The notes: generated by a model not told the origin, from the letters alone. A DNA stretch of 64,000 bases from Stomorhina lunata (GCA_933228675.1 OW121741.1:113144361-113208360), one strand, 5' to 3'. Shown: positions 47,450 through 58,196, counted from the first letter of the stretch. Numbers and translations are program-made.

Positions 47450-49320
47450 TTATTTTTTCGAAAGAAAAATTTTTGGTGAAAAAAATTTTTTAGAAAATTT
47501 TTGATAAAGAAATTTATTTAACCTTCATCTGCTCCTAAAAAAAATCACGTTGTCTACCTTTGCGCAGTTTTCTACACATGCAATATCATTTATAGTTTTT
47601 GGTACAAAATTTTAAAAACTCTGGAGGGAAACAGTTAGAAAAAGTAATTTATATTTATTTGGTAGAAGAAAAAGCTGTTTTTTGCATTTCGAAGTCTTAA
47701 ACTAGCTTTCTTACGAGAAAGACTATATAAGAAAAACATCCATTGTCATGAACTTAGTTCAAAACAATACATTGGTACTGATTTTGTTAGTTTAAGCTTA
47801 TACTAAATAGTACGCTGGCCGAAAGGTGGGAAATAGTAGTGGTCAGCGATGGACAGCACCCTATAATAAAGCCTCGAATTTCGGAAAAAACGACAGAAGT
47901 AAAGTTGTTAACCTAATATTTTGAAGGTTTGAAGGGTAAAATGGTAGAAGGCGCCTTTTATATAACTAACAGATGTATCACTTTACTAGATTATAAAGCT
48001 TCTGGTACTAATTCTTCTTCGTCTTCTTTTTAGTTTTTCTATATGAGTAGAAAACTACGCAATGGTAGACAAAGTAACTTTTTTGATCCAATTCATTAAA
48101 AAGAAAATTTCGGAGTAAAAAATGGCTTAAATTATGCAAAATCATGTTACTTACAAAGTCAATAAATTTTGTTAACTTAAAGGTATCACTTCAAAAAAAA
48201 AAAAAAGTGTAGCGTTTGCGTAGTTTTCTACGCAAAGAGCAGATGAAGGTTAAAAAATATTTAAAATAGAAATTTTAATAGAAAATATTTAATAAACAAA
48301 TTTTCATACAAAATTGTTGATAAACTAGTTTTCATAGAAAATTGTTGATAAACAAATTTTAATGGAAAGTTTTTTTAAAAAAAAGTTTCATAGAAAATTT
48401 TCATAGAAAATTTTTGATAAAAAAATTTTCATAGAAAATTTTTGATAAAAAAATTTTCATAGAAAATTTTTGATAAAAAAATTTTCATAGAAAATTTTTG
48501 ATAAAAAAATTTGCATAGAAAATTTTTGATAAAAAAATTTTCATAGAAAACTTTTGATAAAAAAATTTGCATAGAAAATTTTTGATAAAAAAATTTTCAT
48601 AGAAAATTTTTGATAAAAAAATTTTCATAGAAAATTTTTGATAAAAAAATTTTCATAGAAAATTTTTGATAAAAAAATTTGATGGAAAACTTTTGACAAA
48701 AAAGAAATATTGTATACAAAATTTTTAGTTAAAAATTTTTACAGAAAATTTTTGATAATAAATTTTCATTGAAAATTGTTAATAAACAATTTTTATAGAA
48801 AATTTTTGATAAACAAATTTTCATAGAAAATTTTTGATAAAAAAACTTTTTAGAAAATTTTTAGTAAAAAAATGCTTATAGAGTTTTTGATAAAAAAAAA
48901 TCTTTGTAGAAAATTTTTGATAAAAAATTTTTCATGGAAAATTTTTCATAAAAAACTTTTCATAAAAAATTTTTGATAAAAAAAATAATCATAAAAAATT
49001 TTTGATAAAAAAAATATTCATAGAAAATTTTTTATCAAAAAATTTTCATAGAAAATTTTTTATCAACAAATTTTCATAGAAAATTTTTGACACAAAATTT
49101 TCACAGACAATTTTTGATAACAAAATTTTCAAAGAAAATTTGTAATAAAAGAATTTTCATGAAAAAATTTTTATAAATTTTTTTTTTTTATTTATTTTTT
49201 ATTATTTTTCATAGACAGTTTTTGCTAACAAAATATTCATAGAAAATTTTTGATAAAAAAAAATTATATAAAATTTTTGATAAAAGAATTTTCATGGAAA
49301 AATTTGTATAGAAATTTTTT
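47450..49320. repeat. AT-rich minisatellite array 5, split by a MITE
   Basis: Units of about 27 bp, AAAATTTTCATAGAAAATTT plus TTGATAA, are highly regular at 48400-48680 and diverged elsewhere. The left piece (47450-47517) is separated from the main part (48254-49320) by the TTAA-flanked element. Confidence 0.9.
47522..48249. mobile_element. piggyBac-like MITE in minisatellite array 5
   Basis: 728 bp with perfect 13-bp inverted ends CCTTCATCTGCTC / GAGCAGATGAAGG, flanked by TTAA at 47518-47521 and 48250-48253. TTAA target and CC-starting termini indicate piggyBac. Near the right end a perfect hairpin TTTGCGTAG-TTTT-CTACGCAAA (48216-48237) sits next to the terminus. Related TTGCGCAG/TTTTCTAC words are near the left end and at 48043-48058. 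No open frame of note, so it depends on a transposase elsewhere. Confidence 0.85.
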
Positions 49321-49348
49321 TTTATTTCATATGTAAAATGTACTTAGC

Positions 49349-49518
49349 TAACATTTTTATACCCACCATCAAAAAGAATGGGGGGTATATTGAGATTGTC
49401 ATTCCGTTTGTAATTTCCTTAATATTGGTTCAAAAATCAAAAATGATATATATTCTGAATCCTTATGAAATTCTAAGACGATTGAGCTATGTCCGTCTGT
49501 CTGTCCGTCTGTCTGTCC

Positions 49519-49552
<34 letters not shown>

Positions 49553-51240
49553 TGAAATCACGATAACGTCTAAACGAAAAGAGCTAGCTAACTGAAACTT
49601 AGCAAAAACATTCTTTATCTATGAGAAAATTTTGGTATTGAAATTGGGCAAAATCGGTTAGCATTTGGCCATAGCTCCCGTATAACCTCGTCTAGGCTAA
49701 TCGCTTATTTGCTAATAAATGACAAATTATGACAGTTATGATGACAAAATTTGGTATCTAGAAGTTTTAGATAAGCACTAGGCAGCATATAAAATTTCAT
49801 CGAAATCGGTTCACATTTAGCCATAGCTCCCATACAAAAAACTTACGAAAACAGGCTAAATTTCACCCAAAATACACTTTAATGCCAATAAATCTAAAAG
49901 TATAACAGATATAACCACTAAATTTGGCACAAGAAAGTCTTATATCAATGCCAGCCAGTGTGCAAAATTTTGTCACAATCGGTCACTATTTGACCTAGCT
50001 CCCATATAAAAAACTTACGAAAACACAAAAATTCAAAAAGAAAAGGGGATTTATGTCCGTCTGTCCGTCAGATAAAATCGTGATAGCTCCTTAACTACAA
50101 GAGCTAGTAAGACTAAATTAAGCACAAAGAAGTCTTATGTCAATGCCAGCCAGTGTGCAAAATTTCGTCACAATCGGTCACCATTTGACCATAGCTCCCA
50201 TATAAAAAACTTATGGAAACACAAAAATACATAAAGAAAAGGTTGTTTATGTCCGTCTGTCCGTCAGATAAAAGCACGATAGCGCCTTAACGAAAAGAGC
50301 TAGAGGGACAAAATTTTACAAAAGTATTTTGGATATCTTGAAAAAGATGTGTGTTGAAAATGGACAAAATCGGTTCAAATTTAGTTAGAGCTCCCATATA
50401 ACCCCGCCCCGGGAAACACATTAATGCTGATAAATTGAATACAATTGTAATAGCTATGACGATTAAATTTAAAATAGGGAAGTTTTATGCAATTTTTGAT
50501 CAGTTTATCAAATTTTATAGGAATCAGTCCATATTTGACTTTAGCTTTCTTGTGAAAAACACTCACGGAAACCAAAAATTTTAGCAAAGGCCAGTTAAAA
50601 GCTATTAAATTAGAAACTATGATAGCTATGGTCACTAAATTTTGCAAGAATAAGCTCTCTATATATACCAGCCAGTGCGTAAAATTTTGTTATAATCGGT
50701 CAACATTTGGCTATAATTCTTATATATATAACATCCCCTTTTTTATATCTACAATCAAAAAGATTTGGAGGTACATTCATTATATTAAGATTGCACCTAC
50801 GAAATTATGTAGGCATCAATCAATGTTCAGTCCAGACTTTATATATGATGAATGCATTAGGAACTCATAACGAAATATATGGACCTGTCGTATTACTATT
50901 AACGTGTTTAGCCTAACTACATATTAATCACAACGAAAAGTATTTAACAACTTATTAATGTAAAACTATACCTGGTTATGAGACCGAATTTTGATCAAAG
51001 TAAATACTGGGGAAACCACTAAAATATTTTTGAATGTTGAACTATAAAGCTACGGAAACCTAATTTAGTCCAAAGGTTTTACCAACAATACCAAATAGCT
51101 TAGCGATTTTTCCAGTTTTGGTGCAGATTTTGAATTAGCTGCACCCTTGTAGATATATGAGGTATGTTTCTAAATTTAACACAACTTGATGGTGGGTATA
51201 TAAGATTCGGCACAGCCGAATATAACACTCTTACTTGTTG
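49349..51240. repeat. Long TATACCC-type fly repeat
   Basis: It begins TTTTTATACCCACCATCAAA and ends with TTGATGGTGGGTATATAAG followed by GATTCGGCACAGCCGAATAT and CTCTTACTTG, giving inverted ends. The interior has several diverged units with TCCCATATAA, AATCGGTCA-like and AAAATTT words. I recall this style of repeat as very abundant in muscoid flies. Non-coding; all frames inside are shadows. Confidence 0.7.
49488..49552. repeat. (GTCT)n / (GTCC)n microsatellite
   Basis: A tetranucleotide run of GTCC and GTCT units inside the long repeat, at the position where related repeats have one or two GTCCGTCT units; local expansion. Confidence 0.9.
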
Positions 51241-52628
51241 TTAATAAAATTATTCCTAATTGATGGATTTCCGTAATATTAGACTTGTATTGTTAAGAAT
51301 TTTCATAGTTTTACGATCCTCGAGTAACGATGGTAAGATTTTGATTCTTTAGATTTTTTTTATGAATTTTTGAAAAATACAAATTTTTCGATTTTGCAAA
51401 AAAAAATTTTCATTTTTATATAAAAAACTCTACAACCGTTAACCATATAGAAAAATTATCTCATCAAGGCTTTAAGAAAAAATGTCTACCGGTGTTCTTT
51501 CAACAAATTTAGAAAAGCCTTTCCCAAAATATGAGAAAATCAATTGAACGACCTCTGCGGAAATCTATAATTTTAGAAAAATTTTTATTTTTTAAAAAGA
51601 ATTTTATATTTTGATTATTTTTGATTTAATATAACGAAATTAAATAGCTAGACTTAAAGGTAATTTCTCTTGTTGACTAGTGTAATCAAAACTGCTTAAA
51701 TTTGTATTAGGCCCAAAACCAGCTTTAGGGAAAGATTCTTAAGCAAATATTTTCCAAGTAATATTATAGATTCATAACACAGAGCTATGAGGTACATATA
51801 ACAAGCGACTAAACCCTTTTACTACTCTACTCTTATCTAATATTTTATCGCATAGTACATTCTATTTGATAGTTAATTTGTTGATGACATAAATGTCAAA
51901 TGTCAAAAAATATTTCAGTTGTTACAGTCAAGCATGTCTCTATTACAACATAAAGTGCATACATTTATACAATAAATGTATTCATATGTATGTCTGAGTA
52001 CCAGAATATAGTAGTTTAAATTATATTCATGTATTATTTGTAAAAAATAGAAAGAATACCAAAAACCTCACTCACTCCTCTATAGTTTATTTAATACAAA
52101 ACTGTGAAAAAAAAAAAATTTGCCAACTTGTTTGTAAAAATGTTGAAATGTCTACATGACATCTCCCCTTGGAATAGACCAAAATATTTAGAAATATTTG
52201 GAATATTTCTAAACATGGCAGAGCAGAAAACAAAAATATTTCATATTTATTCAAAAACACATATTTCCCCCTCCATATTTTGTTCAGATATATTTGATCA
52301 ATGTATGTACATATTTTCCGATGTGGTTTGGTTTTATTTAATCTAGTTTCTTTTGTAAATTTAAAACATAACTATTTTTATGTAGTGTTGGAAAATATAT
52401 GGGCGTTTGTAAATATTTACAACATGTAGTTAGTTTTTTTCTTTTTTTAGAAATAACTACACAGACATTTTTGTTGATTTATTACAGTCAATAACCTCAA
52501 AAGCCCTTTGTATTGAATAGTTTATAATTTTAGAGAATCGTCTTTTATTAAATCTACTGCTGTTTTTAAGTGATGGTCTGAATTCGTTGGTTTATATGTG
52601 GCAAATGATGTGCCAGTATGTATGTTTA
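51241..52628. other. Intergenic DNA, nothing recognised
   Basis: No supported gene. An 80-codon plus frame (52104-52346) has no recognisable domain. Confidence 0.45.
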
Positions 52629-52689
52629 TTAGGGTGCACCTTATATTTTTTTTATAACCAAATTTGTTATTGAAATTTATTCATATAGA

Positions 52690-54780
52690 AAAATGTTCTA
52701 TAAACATTTGTTTATATAAAAGAAGAAATAAAGAAAAAATTCTATAGAAATTTATTACTAAAGAAAAATTTTCTATAGAAATTTTTTCATGAAGAAAAAT
52801 TTACTATAAAAATTTTTTCTTTTAGAAAAATTTTCTATAGAAATTTTTTCTTATAGAAAAATTTTCTATATACATTTTTTCCTATAGAAACATTTTTTAT
52901 AGAAATTTTTCTTATAGAAAAAATTTCTATATACATTGTTTCTCATAGAAAAATTTTCAATAGAAATTTTTTCTTATAGAAGCATTTTCTAAAGAAATTT
53001 TTTCTTATAGAAAAATTTTCTATAGACATTTTTTCTTATAGAAAAATTTTCTATAGAAATTTTTTCTTGTAGAAAAATTTTCTATAGAAATTTTTTCTTA
53101 TAGAAAAATTTTCTTTAGAAATTTTTTCTTATAAAAAAATTTTCTATAGAAATTTTTTTTATAGAAAAATTTTCTATAGAAATTTTTTATTATAGAAAAA
53201 TTTTCTATATAAATTTTTTCTTATAGAAAAGTTTTCTATAGAAATTTTTTCTTATAAAAATTTCTATTGAAATTTCTATAGAAATTTTTCTTATAGAAAA
53301 ATTTTCTATAGAAATTTTTTCTTATAGAAAAATTTTCTATAGAAATTTTTTTTATAGAAAAATTTTCTATAGAAATTTTTTCTTATAGAAAAATTTTCTA
53401 TAGAAATTTTTTTTATAGAAAAATTTTCTTATAGAAAAACTTTCTATAGAAATTTTTTCTTATAGAAAAATTTTCTATAGAAATTTTTTCTTATAAAATT
53501 TTCTATAGAAATTTTATCTTATAGAAAAATTTTCTATAGAAATTTTTTCTTATAAAAATTTCTATAGAAATTTTCTATAGAAATTTTATCTTATAGAAAA
53601 ATTTTCTATAGAAATTTTTTCTTATAGAAAAATTTTCTATAGAAATTTTTTCTTATAGAAAAATTTTCTATAGAAATTTTTTTTATAGAAAAATTTTCTA
53701 TAGAAATTTTTTATTATAGAAAAATTTTCTATATAAATTTTTTCTTATAGAAAAGTTTTCTATAGAAATTTTTTCTTATAAAAATTTCTATAAAAATTTC
53801 TATAGAAATTTTTCTTATAGAAAAATTTTCTATAGAAATTTTTTCTTATAGAAAAATTTTCTATAGAAATTTTTTTTATAGAAAAATTTTCTTATAGAAA
53901 AACTTTCTATAGAAATTTTTTCTTATAGAAAAATTTTCTATAGAAATTTTTTCTTATAAAAATTTCTATAGAAATTTTCTATAGAAATTTTATCTTATAG
54001 AAAAATTTTCTATAGAAATTTTTTCTTATAGAAAAATTTTCTATAGAAATTTTTTCTTATAGAAAAATTTTCTGTAGAAATTTTTTCTTATAGAAAAATT
54101 TTCTATAGAAATTTTTTCTTATATAAAAATTTTCTATAGAAATTTCTTCTTATATAAAAATTTTTTTTATAGAAAAATTTTCTATAGAAATTTTTTCTTA
54201 TAGAAAAATTTTCTATAGAAATTTTTTTTATAGAAAAATTTTCTATAGAAATTTTTTCTTATAGAAAAATTTTCTATAGAAATTTTTTCTTATAGAAAAA
54301 TTTTCTATAGAAATTTTTTCTTATAAAAATTTCTATAGAAATTTTTTTTTTATAGAAAAATTTTCTATAGAAATTTTTTCTTATAGAAAAAATTTCTATA
54401 GAAATTTCTTCTTATATAAAAATTTTCTATAGAAATTTTTTCATATAGAAATGTTTTCATATTTAAAAATTTTCTATAGAAATTTTTTCATATTTAAAAA
54501 TTTTCTATAGAAATTTTTTCATATAGAAAAATTTTCTATAGAAATTTTTTCTTATAGAAAAATTTTCTATAGAAATTTTTTCTTATGAAAAATTTTCTAT
54601 AGAAATTTTTTCTTATAGAAAAATTTTCTATACAAATTTTTTCTTATAGAAAAATTTTCTACAGAAATTTTTTCTTATAGAAAAATTTTCTATAGAAAAA
54701 TTTTCTATAGAAAAATTTTCTATAGAAATTTTTTTTATAGAAATTTTTTCTTATAGACAAATTTTCTATAGAAATTTTTT
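52690..54780. repeat. AT-rich minisatellite array 6, left part
   Basis: Very regular units of about 30-31 bp, TTCTTATAGAAAAATTTTCT plus ATAGAAATTTT; both halves are palindromic. A higher-order duplication of about 524 bp is visible: the variant run at about 53155-53440 recurs at 53679-53960 with the same irregular units in the same order. The array resumes at 63666. Confidence 0.93.
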
Positions 54781-55237
54781 AGGTTCAGGTTCATGTCATA
54801 AATTATTTTTTTAATTTATGAATTTTAAATTAGATGAATAAATATTAGGAATACTGAAAAAACTATGTGACACTTAGCAGTCTGGAATGCTGCATTTCCT
54901 GTCCCGCTACGGACTTCATCAGCACACTGTGTCATCAACTGTTAGATGCCAGTAGTTAAGATCATCTATTTAACTGAATTCTTAAGCGAAATTAAAAACG
55001 AGAATTATGTTAACACTCATTTCTATTTTACCTATGACCATATGATCGATTCAGTTAGACGAACTTATCCACCATAGTTTTTTCCTTTATGTTTTGTATT
55101 CCTATCCTTTATTAATCTACATTTACTTTGTACTTTAACCAACTGTCAGCTGGTAATGAAGACAAAGATTTTTGTTTTTGACAAGTTTTGTTCTATTCTC
55201 TTACGGTAATGCCCGACTCGAACCCACGACCATCAAC
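54781..55237 (-). mobile_element. Hammerhead-bearing repeat, copy B
   Basis: On the minus strand it starts with the tRNA-like terminus GTTGATGGTCGTGGGTTCGA (at 55237), runs through the ribozyme and stops in GAACCTGAACCT at 54781, where the minisatellite begins. It is head-to-head with copy C at 55345-55779, forming a palindrome of about 430-bp arms around a 107-bp spacer. Non-coding. Confidence 0.75.
54867..54935 (-). ncRNA. Hammerhead ribozyme fold, copy B (core-mutated)
   Basis: Same architecture as copy A, with a fully paired stem II (GTCC/GGAC). The GAAA element reads GGAA, so the base at core position 13 is G instead of A. Stem I has a mismatch (CAGTGTG against CAGACTG) and the outer helix loses its last pair. 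This copy is predicted inactive. Confidence 0.65.
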
Positions 55238-55344
55238 ATAAATTCTGGTTCAACTAAAATTAATTTCTTTCAATTAAATTGCATGGGCTCCGCGATTTAC
55301 ATGTTTTCATTAACTCTTTCAAGTTGATACTAAATTCAAAATTT
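55238..55344. other. Spacer at the centre of the palindrome
   Basis: 107 bp of non-repeated AT-rich sequence between copies B and C, including TTGCATGGGCTCCGCGATTT. Nothing recognised. Confidence 0.6.
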
Positions 55345-55779
55345 GCATTAACGTAAAAGAATAAAACAAAACTTGTCAAAACAAAAATCTTTGTCTTCAT
55401 TACCAGCTGACAGTTGGTTAAAGTACAAAGTAAATGTAGATTAATAAAGGATAGGGATACAAAACATAAAGAAAAAAACTATGGTGGATAAGTTCGTCTA
55501 ACTGAATCGATCATACAGTCATAGATGAAATAGAAATGTGTGTTAACATAATTCTCGTTTTCAATTTCGCTTAAGAATTCAGTTAAATAGATGATCCTAA
55601 CTACTGGCATCTAACAGTTGGTGACACAATGTGCTGATGAAGTCCGTAGCGGGACAGAAAATGCAGCATTCCACACTGCTAAGTGTCACATAGTTTCTTC
55701 AGTGTTCCTAAAATTTATTCATCAAATTTAAAAATCATAAATTAAAAAAAATAATTTATGACATGAACCTGAACCTAAG
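55345..55779 (+). mobile_element. Hammerhead-bearing repeat, copy C (split by errantivirus)
   Basis: Reverse complement of copy B. It starts at GCATTAACGTAAAAG, without the tRNA-like head, and runs to GAACCTGAACCTAAG. The errantivirus inserted there. The rest, CTAAGCCCGACTCGAACCC and ACGACCATCAAC, continues on the far side at 63633-63665, restoring the tRNA-like inverted terminus. Confidence 0.75.
55621..55689 (+). ncRNA. Hammerhead ribozyme fold, copy C
   Basis: Outer stem I GTGACA (55621-55626) pairs with TGTCAC (55684-55689). Inner stem I CAATGTG (55627-55633) pairs with CACACTG (55672-55678), with one A-C mismatch. Core CTGATGA is at 55634-55640. Stem II is GTCC/GGAC with loop GTAGCG, flanked by an A on each side. 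GAAA is at 55657-55660; stem III is AATG/CATT with loop CAG. The cleavage base C is 55671. The 5-nt asymmetric internal loop CTAAG in stem I is the sort of element that contacts loop II in natural hammerheads. The core is intact, and self-cleavage after 55671 is predicted if the A-A step is tolerated. Confidence 0.78.
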
Positions 55780-56289
55780 AGTTACGATAACCCCTAATAA
55801 AATAATTATTTAATCTTATTTTAAATGGTTTTTGTAATTTCCTTTGTAATTTAATACTTCTAGCGCCCAATGTGCGCACATAAAACTTAAAACCATTTTT
55901 TATACTTTTACTTTTCCACAAAAACATCACGTACATATACATACGTAGTAATTTATGCATTGAAATCTATAATTGGTCTTTTTTAATGTCTTTTGTTTAA
56001 GTACGTATGTTTGCCCACAGAAATATACAAAAACCACTTGAAATCAAATAACCCAAATATAAAATTCCCAAAGAATGCTTACATCGCTTAACACCAAAAA
56101 CTAATTAAATTCTTGGGAATCCAAAACAAAACTAGATCAATAGATTATAGAAGTAAGCATTTTTTCATATATTATTTTTGTATTTAATGTTAAGAAATTT
56201 TGTAAAAGAAGTCAGTCTTGATTTGAGATTCAATAAATGAAATTCAGATAAAAACAAAAAGTGTGTTTTTATTTGGACAACATATAACT
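55780..56289 (+). repeat. Errantivirus 5' LTR
   Basis: 510 bp. Identical to the 3' LTR as far as I can read, except that one ACATACAT-type 8-bp unit near 55940 is missing. A short minus-strand frame within each LTR is an artefact. Confidence 0.93.
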
Positions 56290-56301
56290 GGCGACGAGGA
56301 T
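56289..56301 (+). promoter_or_regulatory. Primer binding site, tRNA-Ser type
   Basis: TGGCGACGAGGAT overlaps the last base of the LTR. From memory it is complementary to the 3' end of fly tRNA-Ser(GCU). Serine tRNA priming and a one-base overlap are usual for 17.6/297-type errantiviruses. Confidence 0.75.
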
Positions 56302-57095
56302 AAATGGGATATAATAAGTGAAACTTTTCCCTAAAATAATAAATTTTTTTTTAAATCTGTGCAATATTAAGTAAAACTTTTCCTTAAAATAATAAAATTT
56401 TTTTTATCTGTGCAATATTAAGTGAAACTTTTCTCTAAAATAATGAAAATTTTTAAAGAAACAATTTGTGCAATATAAAAAAAATATATAAAAATTTCGC
56501 CTACGAAAACAATACAAAAATAAATCAAATCTGTGCTGACCACAAAAATTGATATAAAATTGAAAACATTAAAACAAAGAAAACTAAAAGAGAAAAAAAC
56601 AAACACTAATTTCAAGAATAAAAAACAAACGTTTCAAAGAAAGGACATCAAAGAAAAAGGACATCAAAGAAATTTGAAAAGGAAAATCCACAAAAAAAAA
56701 GAGAGGAAACAAGATCCAAGCAGCAACATTCCAGATACAAATTCATAATTCACTCAAACTACAACAACTACAACAACTTCACCAATTCAATACACAGAAG
56801 GAAGGCAAGTTCATCCAAAAATACAACAAAGTCAAGTCCTACAACAACTACAACAACATCACCAATTCAATACACAGAAGGAAGGCAAGTTCATCCAAAA
56901 ATACAACAAAGTCAAGTCCTACAACAACATCACCAATGTAAGTCTGATAAGTTTAGTTAAGATAGTAATTATAAATTAATCATTATAAAAAAGAAAAAAA
57001 AAAAAGGGGGAAAATTATAATAAAATTTTTCGGAACCTCCAGACCTGATAAATTAATATTTAAAATTTTTCTTACACGAAGCTTTTTTTTACAAA
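56302..57095 (+). other. Errantivirus 5' leader with 80-bp tandem repeat
   Basis: Untranslated leader. An 80-bp unit starting ACAACAACTACAACAAC occurs at 56761-56840 and 56841-56920, with a partial third start at 56921. Upstream, three diverged units carry GTGCAATATTAAGTGAAAC. A Lys-rich 71-codon frame (56533-56748) is probably incidental. Confidence 0.75.
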
Positions 57096-58196
57096 ATGGC
57101 AAACCCCCCACAAATTCAAATAGACCCTATTAAATATTTAAATAGCCTCCCCTTATTTAACGGTAACATTAATGACTTGCATACATTTACAAAATTAATA
57201 GACAGAGTACACCCAATTCTCGCATCTTACGATGAATTATCACAACTATTATTTTCCGATATAATAAAAAGTAGGATAGTCGGACAAGCAAAGGAAATAA
57301 TAGAGATAAATACCCAAGTCCAATCATGGGCTGATATAAAAAACACTTTATATAATAATTTTGGCGAAAGAAAAAGTAGTGAACAACTCTTCGACGAATT
57401 AAGGGCCGTGAGTTTTCAAACCAATGCTGTTGACTTTTATAATGACATAAAACATATATTGAGACGACTAAATAACAAAATGACAGCTGTGGTAGGAGAA
57501 GGTGAAGCAGCCAATCAAGTTGCTATTAACAACCAAAGGACAGCACTTCATGTTTTTAAAAATAAAATGCCAGAACCTATGAAGACAATTCTGTCATGCC
57601 GAAATCCTTCATCATTAGAAAGCGCTATGGACATACTATACGAAAACCAATACGATAAAATAGGGAAAGACGGTCGCTTTCACCCAGGACGTGAAAAACA
57701 AACTTACAACTATCAAAAAAATAGAAATGAATCATCTTCAAACTTTCATAAAGGACGAAACTACCAAAGGACACAACACCAACAACAGACACAACATCAA
57801 AATTTTTACAGAACCAATTCAAACGGACTTAGATGGCAAAATAACCCGGAACAACACCAACAAAACTTTTATAGAAATAATACACATGAACCTAGATGGC
57901 GAAACAACCAAGAACAGCATCAACAAAATCTTAATAGAACTAATACACAAGAACAGCACCAACAAAATTTTTATAGAAATAATACACATGAACAGCACCA
58001 ACAAAATCTTTATAGAAATAATACACCTAGATGGCGGAATAATACAGAACAATACCAACAAAATGCTTATGGTAACAATGCTGACGAACGCAGACTGAGA
58101 AACAACCATAATTACCAACAACGACCGGAACCGATGGAAATCAATAACGCAGAAAATTTTCAACAAGAAGCCTCTACGGGGAATTACCACATATAA
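57096..58196 (+). CDS. gag: Errantivirus Gag
   Basis: 366 residues. The N-terminal two thirds look like a helical capsid region (PLFNGNINDLHTFTKLIDRV; KNKMPEPMKTILSCRNPSSL). The C-terminal third is a basic, Gln/Asn-rich set of degenerate repeats (QHQQNFYRNNTHEPRWRNN type, about residues 225-345) in place of a zinc knuckle, as in errantiviruses that bind RNA with a basic tail. Repeat units are multiples of three, so long open frames also exist on both strands here and are artefacts. The last 16 codons overlap the pol frame. It forms the particle core. Confidence 0.88.
   Translation: MANPPQIQIDPIKYLNSLPLFNGNINDLHTFTKLIDRVHPILASYDELSQLLFSDIIKSRIVGQAKEIIEINTQVQSWADIKNTLYNNFGERKSSEQLFDELRAVSFQTNAVDFYNDIKHILRRLNNKMTAVVGEGEAANQVAINNQRTALHVFKNKMPEPMKTILSCRNPSSLESAMDILYENQYDKIGKDGRFHPGREKQTYNYQKNRNESSSNFHKGRNYQRTQHQQQTQHQNFYRTNSNGLRWQNNPEQHQQNFYRNNTHEPRWRNNQEQHQQNLNRTNTQEQHQQNFYRNNTHEQHQQNLYRNNTPRWRNNTEQYQQNAYGNNADERRLRNNHNYQQRPEPMEINNAENFQQEASTGNYHI

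Noticed and set aside
56533..56748. Lys-rich 71-codon frame in the errantivirus leader
   Set aside because: Low-complexity AAA/AAG run without a recognisable domain, upstream of gag in a typical untranslated leader.
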